Assembly: GCA_045542595.1 (NCBI GenBank)
Contig: JAZQLI010000024.1
Location: forward strand, 1-45,868
Length of the DNA stretch: 45,868 bases
Direction: 5' to 3'
Source: Scatosoma sp045542595
GTDB taxonomy: Bacteria > Bacillota > Clostridia > Christensenellales > Borkfalkiaceae
In this document: positions 7,717-15,525 of the stretch, in pieces
How the letters are laid out: every line of letters begins with the position of its first letter
Numbering within the stretch: position 1 is the first letter of the stretch
Notes under the pieces: generated by a model
Database searches by the model: none
What the model was told of the DNA's origin: nothing
The model's input: only the letters and a program-made list of their open reading frames with translations
Translations under genes and position numbers: made by a program

Positions 7717-7818
7717 ATTAGGCATATTTTGTATGGAAAAACAAAGTTTTACTATGATATAATATAATTGTATATTAGAATTTTTCTATTTTGAATCCTA
7801 TTCAATAAAGTATATAAT
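7717..7818 (+). promoter_or_regulatory. Tandem promoter region of the repeat-protein gene
   Basis: Two -10 elements are visible: an extended TGATATAAT (TATAAT at 7758-7763), and TTGAAT (7791-7796), 16 bp, TATAAT (7813-7818). The block 7721-7765 matches 22981-23024 upstream of the ABC operon at 37 of 45 positions, which suggests a shared regulator. The rest of the 313-bp gap (7619-7931) holds only the leader of this transcript. Confidence 0.55.
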
Positions 7819-7931
7819 GCTAAATAATAGAAAGATTTGGACGATTTATTATATTGAATTTGACCGAGAGCCTGATAACGATTGAAGTGGTTCGGTTGAA
7901 GAATAGAGCAAATAAATGAAGGAGGAGTTTT

Positions 7932-8075
7932 ATGAAAAAACAAAACTACACAAGTCCGTTTTTGAAAATAGTGGCGTTATCCGCAGAAGATGTGGTGAGA
8001 ACGTCTAGTTTAGAAGAAATTACAAAAACGGAAGGGGAATTTATTATGGAGGATATTTTCTATGGAAAGAACTAA
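7932..8075 (+). CDS. 47-residue peptide, translationally coupled to the next gene
   Basis: The peptide begins MKKQNYTSPFLKIVALSAED and continues VVRTSSLEEI, ending YGKN. A very strong GGAGGAG lies 5 nt before the ATG. Its last 14 nt overlap the start of the exported repeat protein (ATG at 8062, other frame), so ribosomes finishing here can begin the next gene. Short peptides with the pattern Y-x-x-P-x-L-x-x-x-x-L-x-x-E-D-V-x-x-T-S are, from memory, widespread in Clostridia genomes without a known function. It has no signal peptide, no cysteines and no membrane segment. It could be a regulatory leader, a precursor peptide or a small partner protein. Confidence 0.65.
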   Translation: MKKQNYTSPFLKIVALSAEDVVRTSSLEEITKTEGEFIMEDIFYGKN

Positions 8076-10383
8076 TAAAATTAGATTGTCACTCCTTGGC
8101 GTGGTGGCGGTAAGCTCGGTATTGATGGGCGTGGTGCATATAAATTTGGGGTATACGGCGAAAGCGGCGGTAGAAACGGAAAAGACAGGTATTACGCTTA
8201 CGTTGGGAAGTGATGAGGCTTTCTTTTATCTCAATGGTGCAAGTATCCGTGTGAGTGAGCCTACTGGATTCCGCTATGAAGCGACAATGTCCACAGCCGA
8301 TTATGAAAAAGTAACGGCGTACGAAGCAACAAGTGGCGACGACGTGTCGTTTGGTATTGCAGTTATGCCCAAAGAATACGTGACACAGTACGGTGATTTG
8401 AGCGAAGAGACTATGTTCGGTGCAAACGCTAACTATTACTGGTTAATCGGTACGCGAAACGGCGAAAAAGTGTATAACGTGTCGGAAACAACAGGAAAAA
8501 CGCAAATTATGCATGCGGCGGATAGCGAGTTGGATACCTTTACCGTAAATGGTGTACAACACAAAGCCATTCGTTTGACGATTAAGGAATTGAACGAGGG
8601 GAGTTATACGCATGATTTCTATGCAAAACCTTACGTGGCAATTACGAGTGGGGAATCGACTACGTATATGTTTGCAGGTGCAAGCGATTATGATACGCGT
8701 AGCGTAGGTTTTGTGGCGGAAAAGGCGTATGAAACGGAAATCGCAAAAGAAACGCCTAATACCGATAACGTAAACGTTTTGAAAGGCTTTATTCAAAAGA
8801 GTAAAGGCTATACGCCCATTTATACGGCGGATGAATTGCGTGCTGCAATCAGCGCAACGGACGGCGTCACCTATAAAATGGCAAAAGATATCGATCTTAC
8901 GGGTGTAACGCTTCCTGCGAATACGGTATCGTTCACGGGGAATATCGACGGCAATGGTTATGCTATCAGAAATCTTTCTTTTGCCGGAACGTTATTTAGC
9001 GATTTTACAGGTACGCTTAAAAACGTAACCGTTGAGGCAACGGGCAGTGGTGAGAGTGCGAACTTGTTTTATAAAATTTCCAGCAACGGAAATATGGAAA
9101 ACGTATACGTAGATTGGACGAGAGATGTTGAAAACTGCACAAGAGCAATAACGAGATTGTTCTATCAAGCGGGTGCTCAAACGGGTACGGTATCCGTAGG
9201 CAGTGCAAGTTTGACCAATGTGCTTTTCAACGTCAGTTATATCAACAACTCGGCAGTAACTGCGTACTATACTAGAATTTTAAACCATTTCCATAACGTA
9301 AACGTAGATATGAACGACGTATACGCAGTGGATATGAGCGGGGCTGCAGGATTGTTAAACGAAAGATATGGTCCGATAGGAGATACGGCGATAACCGTTA
9401 AAAACGGCAACGACGATGAATATACAATCGACAAGAATACTTCTTCTATCAATTACGGCGCAGCTTACGGCTTTGTTAGCGTTAGCCATTTCCAAAAATC
9501 GGCGTATGCGGCAACGTTCACGGCGGATATGTGGAAGGATATCATCGTGTATGACGAAGATGAGTATTATCAAATCGAACAAGACAATCGTGCGGCACAA
9601 CTGGCAAAGGACGGCTACACGGCAATTACCACGGCTACCGAATTGAAGACTGTGTTAGAAACTGAGGCGTCGTCGTCAAAATATTATCTTGCCAACGATA
9701 TCGATATGACGGGCGTTTCTATTACAAGCGGTAAAGTGTTTGCAGGAATACTCGACGGAAACGGACATAAGGTATATAATATCACGTATACGAATAAATT
9801 GATAGGATATTTTAACGGAACGTGGAAGAATATATCCTTTTACGCGACGAGAACGGGTACGGGCGAAGTCGGATTTATCAGTGTAGCGAGAAGCTCCACG
9901 ATGGAAAACGTGTATATCGATTTAACGCTCGACGTGCAAAACGGTAGCGGTTCGGTGTACGGCGGTATTATTGCAGAAACCCCTAATGCTAGTGTTACGA
10001 TTAATATGACCAACGTAGTTGCTAACGTTCATTTTGCGAATAATAGCAATAACGTAGCAGTAGGTAGTGATGGATTTGGCTTAATTTGGAGATTGCGTGG
10101 CGGTACGATAACGATGAAGAATGCGTATTTGGTAATGGAAGGACTTGCTTCTAACTATTATCTTGCTATCGTACATAATTTCTATAGTACGTCCACAAAT
10201 TCGCGCAAGTATAGTATAACGAACGGTGCGGATGATGCGATAACGGCAACAAACGACGGGGCGAAGACGGAGTATGTTAAAGCTGGTCAAAAGTATTGTT
10301 ATCTGAGCATGGAAACGTTCAAGGATACGGAATACGTTGACGTCTTTACAGACATACTGTGGAATAAAGTTTTTAAAGGATAA
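8062..10383 (+). CDS. Exported protein with two C-terminal GLUG-like repeat modules
   Basis: A 773-residue exported protein. It has an N-terminal signal peptide (charged start, hydrophobic residues 9-25, likely cleavage near residues 33-36) and no lipobox. Residues 38-235 form a unique domain. Two modules follow. Module A (about 250-497) opens TPIYTADELRAAI, then KDIDLTGV and IDGNGY, and closes HFQKSAYAATFTADMWKDII. Module B (about 519-773) opens TAITTATELKTVL, then NDIDMTGV and LDGNGH, and closes TFKDTEYVDVFTDILWNKVF. The central strands resemble GLUG / beta-helix repeats. The same modules end the 1424-residue protein at 31920. There is no sorting signal or catalytic motif. A glycan- or surface-binding role is inferred. 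Confidence 0.8.
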   Translation: MERTNKIRLSLLGVVAVSSVLMGVVHINLGYTAKAAVETEKTGITLTLGSDEAFFYLNGASIRVSEPTGFRYEATMSTADYEKVTAYEATSGDDVSFGIAVMPKEYVTQYGDLSEETMFGANANYYWLIGTRNGEKVYNVSETTGKTQIMHAADSELDTFTVNGVQHKAIRLTIKELNEGSYTHDFYAKPYVAITSGESTTYMFAGASDYDTRSVGFVAEKAYETEIAKETPNTDNVNVLKGFIQKSKGYTPIYTADELRAAISATDGVTYKMAKDIDLTGVTLPANTVSFTGNIDGNGYAIRNLSFAGTLFSDFTGTLKNVTVEATGSGESANLFYKISSNGNMENVYVDWTRDVENCTRAITRLFYQAGAQTGTVSVGSASLTNVLFNVSYINNSAVTAYYTRILNHFHNVNVDMNDVYAVDMSGAAGLLNERYGPIGDTAITVKNGNDDEYTIDKNTSSINYGAAYGFVSVSHFQKSAYAATFTADMWKDIIVYDEDEYYQIEQDNRAAQLAKDGYTAITTATELKTVLETEASSSKYYLANDIDMTGVSITSGKVFAGILDGNGHKVYNITYTNKLIGYFNGTWKNISFYATRTGTGEVGFISVARSSTMENVYIDLTLDVQNGSGSVYGGIIAETPNASVTINMTNVVANVHFANNSNNVAVGSDGFGLIWRLRGGTITMKNAYLVMEGLASNYYLAIVHNFYSTSTNSRKYSITNGADDAITATNDGAKTEYVKAGQKYCYLSMETFKDTEYVDVFTDILWNKVFKG

Positions 10384-10407
10384 CAAAATCTAAAAAAACT
10401 AAAAAAC

Positions 10408-10438
10408 GAAACGCGGTGATTACACCGCGTTTCTGTTT
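10408..10438. terminator. Strong terminator between convergent genes
   Basis: GAAACGCGGTG (10408-10418) and CACCGCGTTTC (10423-10433) form a perfect 11-bp stem with a 4-nt loop, then TGTTTT. An A-rich run on the other side lets it also serve the minus-strand operon ending at 10464. Confidence 0.88.
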
Positions 10439-10463
10439 TATATAAATTTTGTTGGGATTTTAT

Positions 10464-11219
10464 TCATTCCGTTAATTGTGGAAATTCGCGTAATGCGTTG
10501 CCAAGCAAGATATTCGTTTTGTCTTGTTTGGCGATACGGGCAAATTCTACGCGGCATTTTTGAAATGCGCAAGAATACGTGTCTGTGCCGAAGAAAATTT
10601 TTTCACTGCCAAGTTCTTTTACGGCGTACTCTATAATATTATTTTGGCTACTTGCTATGCCCGACGTATCCACGAAAACGTTTCCGTGTTTTGCTTGTTT
10701 CACGGCTTGGATATGTTCTATCGTACCCAAATGTGCAATAATCAATTTCATATTTGGGTATTTATCCGCAAACTGCGCGACGTGTAAAATATGGTCGGGA
10801 TGCATCATTATGGCTGTTTTTTGTTCGTTCGCAAAGGCGAAGATTTCATCGGCATAATCGGGCAAAGAATAGCCGTGATATTCACAAATGACTTTGATCC
10901 CCAACGCCTTTTTTCGTGTTAACAATTCTTGGGCTTGTTTAAAAAGGCAAGATTGTTGCGGGTTTAAAACAACCCATTGGTACATCCAATCGTTTTTTTC
11001 GGTTAAATGGGCGAGAAAGGCGTTTTCGCGATAGACGTTTTCAGCAGAAAGTACAGAATGAAAACTACCGCAAAACGCACGTTTTTGCACGTTAAATTCG
11101 TTTCCCTCCTTGCGTAGGAAATCCAAGGTTTTAAGCGCAAGGGGGGTGTTTTTTGCCTGTACTTCGTCAAATGGGTGCTCGTGGTTGAAATGGCAATGAA
11201 TATCGAAGGCTGCTTGCAT
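10464..11219 (-). CDS. Amidohydrolase-superfamily metal-dependent hydrolase
   Basis: A 251-residue TIM-barrel hydrolase of the Amidohydro_2 type. Visible metal and catalytic blocks are FDIHCHF near the N-terminus (HxH), IKVICEYHGY, MMHPDHILH, LIIAHLG and FFGTDTYS (the final Asp). The ATG at 11219 is chosen because GAGG lies 9 nt before it and because HxH then falls at the usual distance from the start. The frame is open further upstream, but that part derives from a duplicated piece of the acetyltransferase gene. It is the last gene of the minus operon that starts with GH28. The reaction is unknown; lactonase or decarboxylase-type reactions on sugar acids are common in this family. Confidence 0.82.
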   Translation of the reverse strand: MQAAFDIHCHFNHEHPFDEVQAKNTPLALKTLDFLRKEGNEFNVQKRAFCGSFHSVLSAENVYRENAFLAHLTEKNDWMYQWVVLNPQQSCLFKQAQELLTRKKALGIKVICEYHGYSLPDYADEIFAFANEQKTAIMMHPDHILHVAQFADKYPNMKLIIAHLGTIEHIQAVKQAKHGNVFVDTSGIASSQNNIIEYAVKELGSEKIFFGTDTYSCAFQKCRVEFARIAKQDKTNILLGNALREFPQLTE

Positions 11220-11232
11220 ATAAATTAACCTC

Positions 11233-11288
11233 AAAGCGTTTTGTTTATAGATTTCAAATATTTCCAAAATCGAGTCTTTGTCGTCCGC
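11233..11288. repeat. 56-bp direct repeat, copy A
   Basis: Identical at 53 of 56 positions to 12991-13046, which lies inside the acetyltransferase gene. The three differences fall within five bases. This copy lies between the kinase stop and the amidohydrolase start, and in frame it still encodes ILEIFEIYKQNAL, so it is a stranded gene fragment. Confidence 0.9.
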
Positions 11289-11310
11289 ATTTACAAAAAT
11301 ATCTTCACAC

Positions 11311-12320
11311 CTAAATTGTTTTATCAAAGTATAAGTCCGCTATTGTTATCAAGCCTTGTGTCCCAACGTTAAAGTCTGCTTTAAACGTAGAAATTCCCAT
11401 TGTTTCCAGTTGTTTTTTAATTAAAGAACAAAGCTCGTCGCTTCCTCCGCCGATAATAGCGGAATTCTTTTTCGGGAGATGGATAATTGAATTTACGATA
11501 CGTTGTATAAAATCGTTTTCATCTCGTGATTGTCCGTCTACACCGTGTAGCCCACAAAAAGAGTACAAACAACTTTGTTTGTCGAAATACGGTCTTTTCT
11601 GATACGTGTCGTCGGGATAGTTGTAAGGCGCTATACAAGAAACTTGTGCGCCCGTACCGATATTTATCATATACGATTGGTCGTTTGCGCCACTGCCGAG
11701 AAAACTTATTTGATGGTCGCCAAACGGACATAAAATTTTTATGCCTTCGTAGACACCTACTTCCTGTATACTGTTTGCGACAGACGGAAGCGTCATAAGC
11801 TTTGCAAAATCGTTAGGTTTTCCCGAAGGGGAATAATAAAAGCCCGAAGCAAACGCGTCCGTTATATGGGTGGTGTTATTGCCGGTCAAAAGATAGGATA
11901 AGTATGAGCCAAGCGTAAAAAATTCTTGCACGGTAGCGCTGTCTATCTTGGTGACGGGAAGATTATTTTTAAGCGTTAAGCCAAAATTGTTGAAATTTAC
12001 GTTTTCAAACTTTTGTTGATTGCTATTTCCGCTTTTATCGCGCCAAGAAACGTAATCCGAAAAAGTATTGTCGTAAAATTTTGCGACGTAGCCGTGCATT
12101 TGCACGCTAAATATTGCAACGGAACAATGATATTCTTTGGCTTTTTTAATATTTTTAATATTTTATCGAAGATTTCACTTTTAGAAACGACGAAACGTAT
12201 TCCGTCGTTTACAATCGGTTCGGGGAAAGGTGTTTTCTCGAAAAGTATCAGCTTTTTTTCTTTATTGTATATCGAATATTTGATAAACGTACTACCAACG
12301 TCAATTAATACAGCGTTCAT
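11311..12320 (-). pseudogene. FGGY-like carbohydrate kinase split by a -1 frameshift
   Basis: Two overlapping frames encode one protein of about 336 residues. The first (from ATG 12320) begins MNAVLIDVGSTFIKYSIYN, the ATP-binding phosphate-1 motif of actin-fold sugar kinases, and stays in phase until about residue 60. The second frame (-1) carries AIFSVQMHGY, FFTLGSYLSYLLTGN, MINIGTGAQVSC and AIIGGGSDELCSL to the stop at 11311. The switch point is an in-phase A AAA AAG heptamer at 12141-12147. Programmed -1 slippage would join the halves exactly; loss of one A in the run at 12153-12157 would have the same effect. A tight hairpin (12093-12106) lies 34 nt further. It is shorter than usual FGGY kinases (about 450-500 residues). 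The sugar is unknown. Confidence 0.75.
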
Positions 12321-12380
12321 TTTTTTACTCTTTTTATAACTTCAATGTTTTTTTGCCGGCTTTACACAGGAAATAATAGG

Positions 12381-13538
12381 TTAACCTCTATCTAAATAAT
12401 GCAGAGAAAGGGGCAAAGGAAACCACGAAGTGGCAAGCGGATTGTCGCTTTGTACGTAATAAGACGGGGCGCAACCGAACAGCAATCGAAGCGCCGATAA
12501 TTTATCCAAAGAAAAATCGGCGGGTTCATTTGTTTTTTGGGCAGTTGAACCGTCGTCGTTTACGGTAATAGACAAAGTGCCGTAATCTTCGATGGCAAGG
12601 TTCATTTTTCCGTGCATAAGCGTACAATAGCGGCGTTTCAAATTTAAAAGGCTGTTCGTGAGTTTTGCCCAGTTGTACACGGCGAAACTGCCTGAATTAT
12701 GTATACCGACGTGTGCACATTTTTGCAGACATATTTTTACGATTTCATAATTGTAGGCAGGTACTTTAAAAACAACAGGTTTGTCGATACGGATTTGCCA
12801 AGCGGAAAGCAGGTGGAAAAAGTCGTCCACCGTTTTTGCAAAAACTTCCGTGGGCTCTTGTTCGTTACTGCCTATGGTAATATACCCGATAATTTCTCCG
12901 TTTTTACGTGCTACGTAAGGGATAGAGTTCCAGGCGGAAAGTACGTCGAAAACGCCTTTTTCTTCTCTTCCTGCTTTTCTATCTACCCATAAAGCGTTTT
13001 GTTTATAGATTTCAAATATTTCCAAAATCGTTTTTTTGTCGTCCGCTTGCAAAATTTCAAACGCAACGTTTTGTCCAAAATCGGCAAATGCGTGCGAGCG
13101 GTCTACGCCGTTTAAACCGAAGGTGTAAGAAAAACCACACGGTTCATAGCCAAAACGCTTATATCTATGTCGATTTCCGCCCAAGGCGGACGCTACAACG
13201 CCGTCCTGTTTGTTCTTTTCGCTGATAAAATTGCAAAGCTCGCTCATATAACCTTTTCCCGTATAATCGGGGTGTGTGACCACGTTCCCAAGCGTGGTAA
13301 AGAGCATAGGCGTATTTTCAATCGTCACTTGTAAGGGGTAGTTTCCAAGCGCGGCAACTAAGCGTTCGCCGTCGAAAATGCCGTAATGAGCCCCCATATG
13401 CGCGTCGTCGCGTATAAAGAAGGCGGGGAGCATCTTCTCGAAGTCCATTTCGCGTTTGTTGGACGCGGAAAACACTTCGTTAAGCAAATGCACAAGTTGG
13501 TCGTAGTGTTTGGTTTGTAATTGTTGAATGTCTATCAT
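12381..13538 (-). CDS. GNAT-family N-acetyltransferase, Eis-like two-domain form
   Basis: A 385-residue protein. Residues 1-140 form a GNAT domain with LFTTLGNVVTHPDYTGKGYM, the acetyl-CoA pyrophosphate-binding loop region, and SALGGNRHRYKRFGYEPCG. A second GNAT-like part and a C-terminal sterol-carrier-like domain follow, ending PLPLSLHYLDRG, as in Eis-type acetyltransferases. The ATG at 13538 overlaps the preceding stop by four bases (ATGA) and has GGGAGA 9 nt upstream, so translation is coupled to the GH42-like gene. The acceptor is unknown; the operon suggests an amino sugar or a sugar-derived amine. It contains copy B of the 56-bp direct repeat. Confidence 0.82.
   Translation of the reverse strand: MIDIQQLQTKHYDQLVHLLNEVFSASNKREMDFEKMLPAFFIRDDAHMGAHYGIFDGERLVAALGNYPLQVTIENTPMLFTTLGNVVTHPDYTGKGYMSELCNFISEKNKQDGVVASALGGNRHRYKRFGYEPCGFSYTFGLNGVDRSHAFADFGQNVAFEILQADDKKTILEIFEIYKQNALWVDRKAGREEKGVFDVLSAWNSIPYVARKNGEIIGYITIGSNEQEPTEVFAKTVDDFFHLLSAWQIRIDKPVVFKVPAYNYEIVKICLQKCAHVGIHNSGSFAVYNWAKLTNSLLNLKRRYCTLMHGKMNLAIEDYGTLSITVNDDGSTAQKTNEPADFSLDKLSALRLLFGCAPSYYVQSDNPLATSWFPLPLSLHYLDRG
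12991..13046. repeat. 56-bp direct repeat, copy B (inside the acetyltransferase gene)
   Basis: Matches 11233-11288 at 53 of 56 positions, same orientation, 1758 bp apart. Here it encodes DDKKTILEIFEIYKQNAL of the intact acetyltransferase, so this is the source-like copy. Confidence 0.9.
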
Positions 13539-15511
13539 AATAATCTTTCTCCCGTTTCCACGTCGAAAACATACGTATTGCAAGCGTCGTTTTCTAAAAT
13601 GATATCTTTATTTTTTAAATGTAAATATGTTTTTGCAATATTTTTACAGTGTATCATAACCAAATTGTTATCGGCAACGACAACTTCTCTGTGGTCGGTG
13701 TAGACGTGTGCACCCGCTTTTTTGAATACGTTATTATACCATTGCGAAGAATACACGACGTTTTCGCAATAATATACGGAACAATCTTCCGTTTGATAAA
13801 AGACTTCGGGCAACAACGCTCTACCGACAAGTTTTTCAACGTTCTCATCCGAAATTTCGCCATCTAATATCTTTCCGCATTTGAGCATAAAACAAACCGT
13901 TCTGCCGTCTTTCATTACCACGTTTTTAATATAATCGAATTTGGATTTAGATAAAACGGTACAGTTGACGAATAGTACGCATTTATAACGTTTTAAATCG
14001 CATTTTTCCAAATCGGCAAGATAAACGTGGTCGAACCCTACGCCGCTTTTGCTTACTGCGTCCAAAAAGGCGCGGTGGGCGTAGGAAAAGGGGAACCAAC
14101 CGTTTAATTGATAATATAGAGCTTCCGTGCTTTGCACAATCAATACGTCCGTGCTTTTTACAAACGGACGGCTTTGTATCCTTTCGCAAGCCTGTTTGAT
14201 GGCGCTAATCGTGGCGTGACTTTCGGGCGAATCCCAATATAAAGTGGTTTTATATTTGCTTTCATGTGTTAATCGGTGCTCGTAAAACCAAGCGCCGTTT
14301 CCGTGTAAAATGTTTTCCATTACGTTGCGGATTGTGATTGCTGAAAATTCTGCTTGGTTTTCGCAAGTATAAATAGCGGAATTTGCCGCGCCGCCTGCAC
14401 AATGCGAAGAATAACCTTGGTCCATTTCGCAAAGGAATAATTTCCCGTTGATACGGTTGGACTCGGGCAAATGTCGAAGCGTATTCGCGTTGCCGGCAAA
14501 TTTGTTCTCTCCGTATGCGCCTGGACCTGCTAAGAAATCAATATCGTCGTTTTCGTAAATCCGGCTTGTTTCCAAATGCGCACTGGTTGCACCGCCCACT
14601 GAAAAGAAATATCCGTAAAAAGAGCCAGTTAAAATACCTTTTCCCCAAGTTTGTTTGATGATATGGCAAAAATGTGAAATAGCCAAAACGGCGGCAATCG
14701 AATAACATTTGAAAGAATCTACGATAGGTGCATCCGTTTTCGGGTGGTAAAACCGACCGAAATTATAATCGTATCTCACGTCGGGCAAGGGAATTTCTAC
14801 GTTTTCAAAAGTGGCGTTTTTGCCATAAAATTCTTTTAATTTTTCTTCCGTTTCATACGTTTCTTTTACAATTTTTCGATATAACTTTGTCATAGGAGCG
14901 GAGTAATCCGCAAGTAAGCCGCCGAAACTGTGCCATTCGCCACAATTTCCGTATGCAGGTTGAATACCGATTAAATATTCGCCCCAAGGGCTGGCTTTTA
15001 TTTTTTGGCAATATTGTGTAAGCATTTCCCCTGCGTCGTGTAACCATTTTTCCGACGCGCAGCTTGCTTTTATTTCGTTTGCGGGACGGTCGTTGTCCAA
15101 AATTCTATCACTATAACCGCCGCAATCGGTGTGAGATTCGCCGTAAACCACCAACAATTCGTCGGGGTGTTTCCGCAGCCACCAATAGGGTGCATTCATA
15201 TGCAAGCGCACGATAATTTTTGCCTTAGGGTTGGCTTGCAGTACGGCTTGCATTTCCTTGAACGTGGATTCGGGAGAATAATCGCCGTTTTCTTGCCAAC
15301 CTTCGTATAAATTCGTGTCAATACAAACGATATGGATTCCGCGCTGGGCAAATTGTTGAATGCCTTTTTGCGACCGCTCCGTCCATGCTCTACCTGCGGG
15401 AATATCGCTTAAAGCGTAAAAAAGCGGTACGGTTTTTTGCCCGTCAATATACAATTCGGGCATGCCGTGCGAAGATTGAACGTTCGATTTTCTAATTTCA
15501 GCAAAACTCAT
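13535..15511 (-). CDS. GH42-like (clan GH-A) glycoside hydrolase
   Basis: A 658-residue protein with an N-terminal TIM barrel (about 25-420) and a Rossmann-like domain (about 450-560), the layout of GH42 beta-galactosidases. Candidate catalytic glutamates are E192 in YGNCGEWHSFGG (acid/base) and E362 in KLFLCEMDQGY (nucleophile). The motifs YWWLRKHPDE and the second-domain blocks TDVLIVQSTEALYY and RYKCVLFVNCTVLS fit. There is no signal peptide, so it acts inside the cell on imported oligosaccharides. AAGGAG lies before the ATG at 15511. It follows the GH28 gene by 14 nt in one operon. The specificity could be beta-galactoside or another pectin side-chain linkage. Confidence 0.75.
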   Translation of the reverse strand: MSFAEIRKSNVQSSHGMPELYIDGQKTVPLFYALSDIPAGRAWTERSQKGIQQFAQRGIHIVCIDTNLYEGWQENGDYSPESTFKEMQAVLQANPKAKIIVRLHMNAPYWWLRKHPDELLVVYGESHTDCGGYSDRILDNDRPANEIKASCASEKWLHDAGEMLTQYCQKIKASPWGEYLIGIQPAYGNCGEWHSFGGLLADYSAPMTKLYRKIVKETYETEEKLKEFYGKNATFENVEIPLPDVRYDYNFGRFYHPKTDAPIVDSFKCYSIAAVLAISHFCHIIKQTWGKGILTGSFYGYFFSVGGATSAHLETSRIYENDDIDFLAGPGAYGENKFAGNANTLRHLPESNRINGKLFLCEMDQGYSSHCAGGAANSAIYTCENQAEFSAITIRNVMENILHGNGAWFYEHRLTHESKYKTTLYWDSPESHATISAIKQACERIQSRPFVKSTDVLIVQSTEALYYQLNGWFPFSYAHRAFLDAVSKSGVGFDHVYLADLEKCDLKRYKCVLFVNCTVLSKSKFDYIKNVVMKDGRTVCFMLKCGKILDGEISDENVEKLVGRALLPEVFYQTEDCSVYYCENVVYSSQWYNNVFKKAGAHVYTDHREVVVADNNLVMIHCKNIAKTYLHLKNKDIILENDACNTYVFDVETGERLL

Positions 15512-15525
15512 AATACGCTCCTTGT

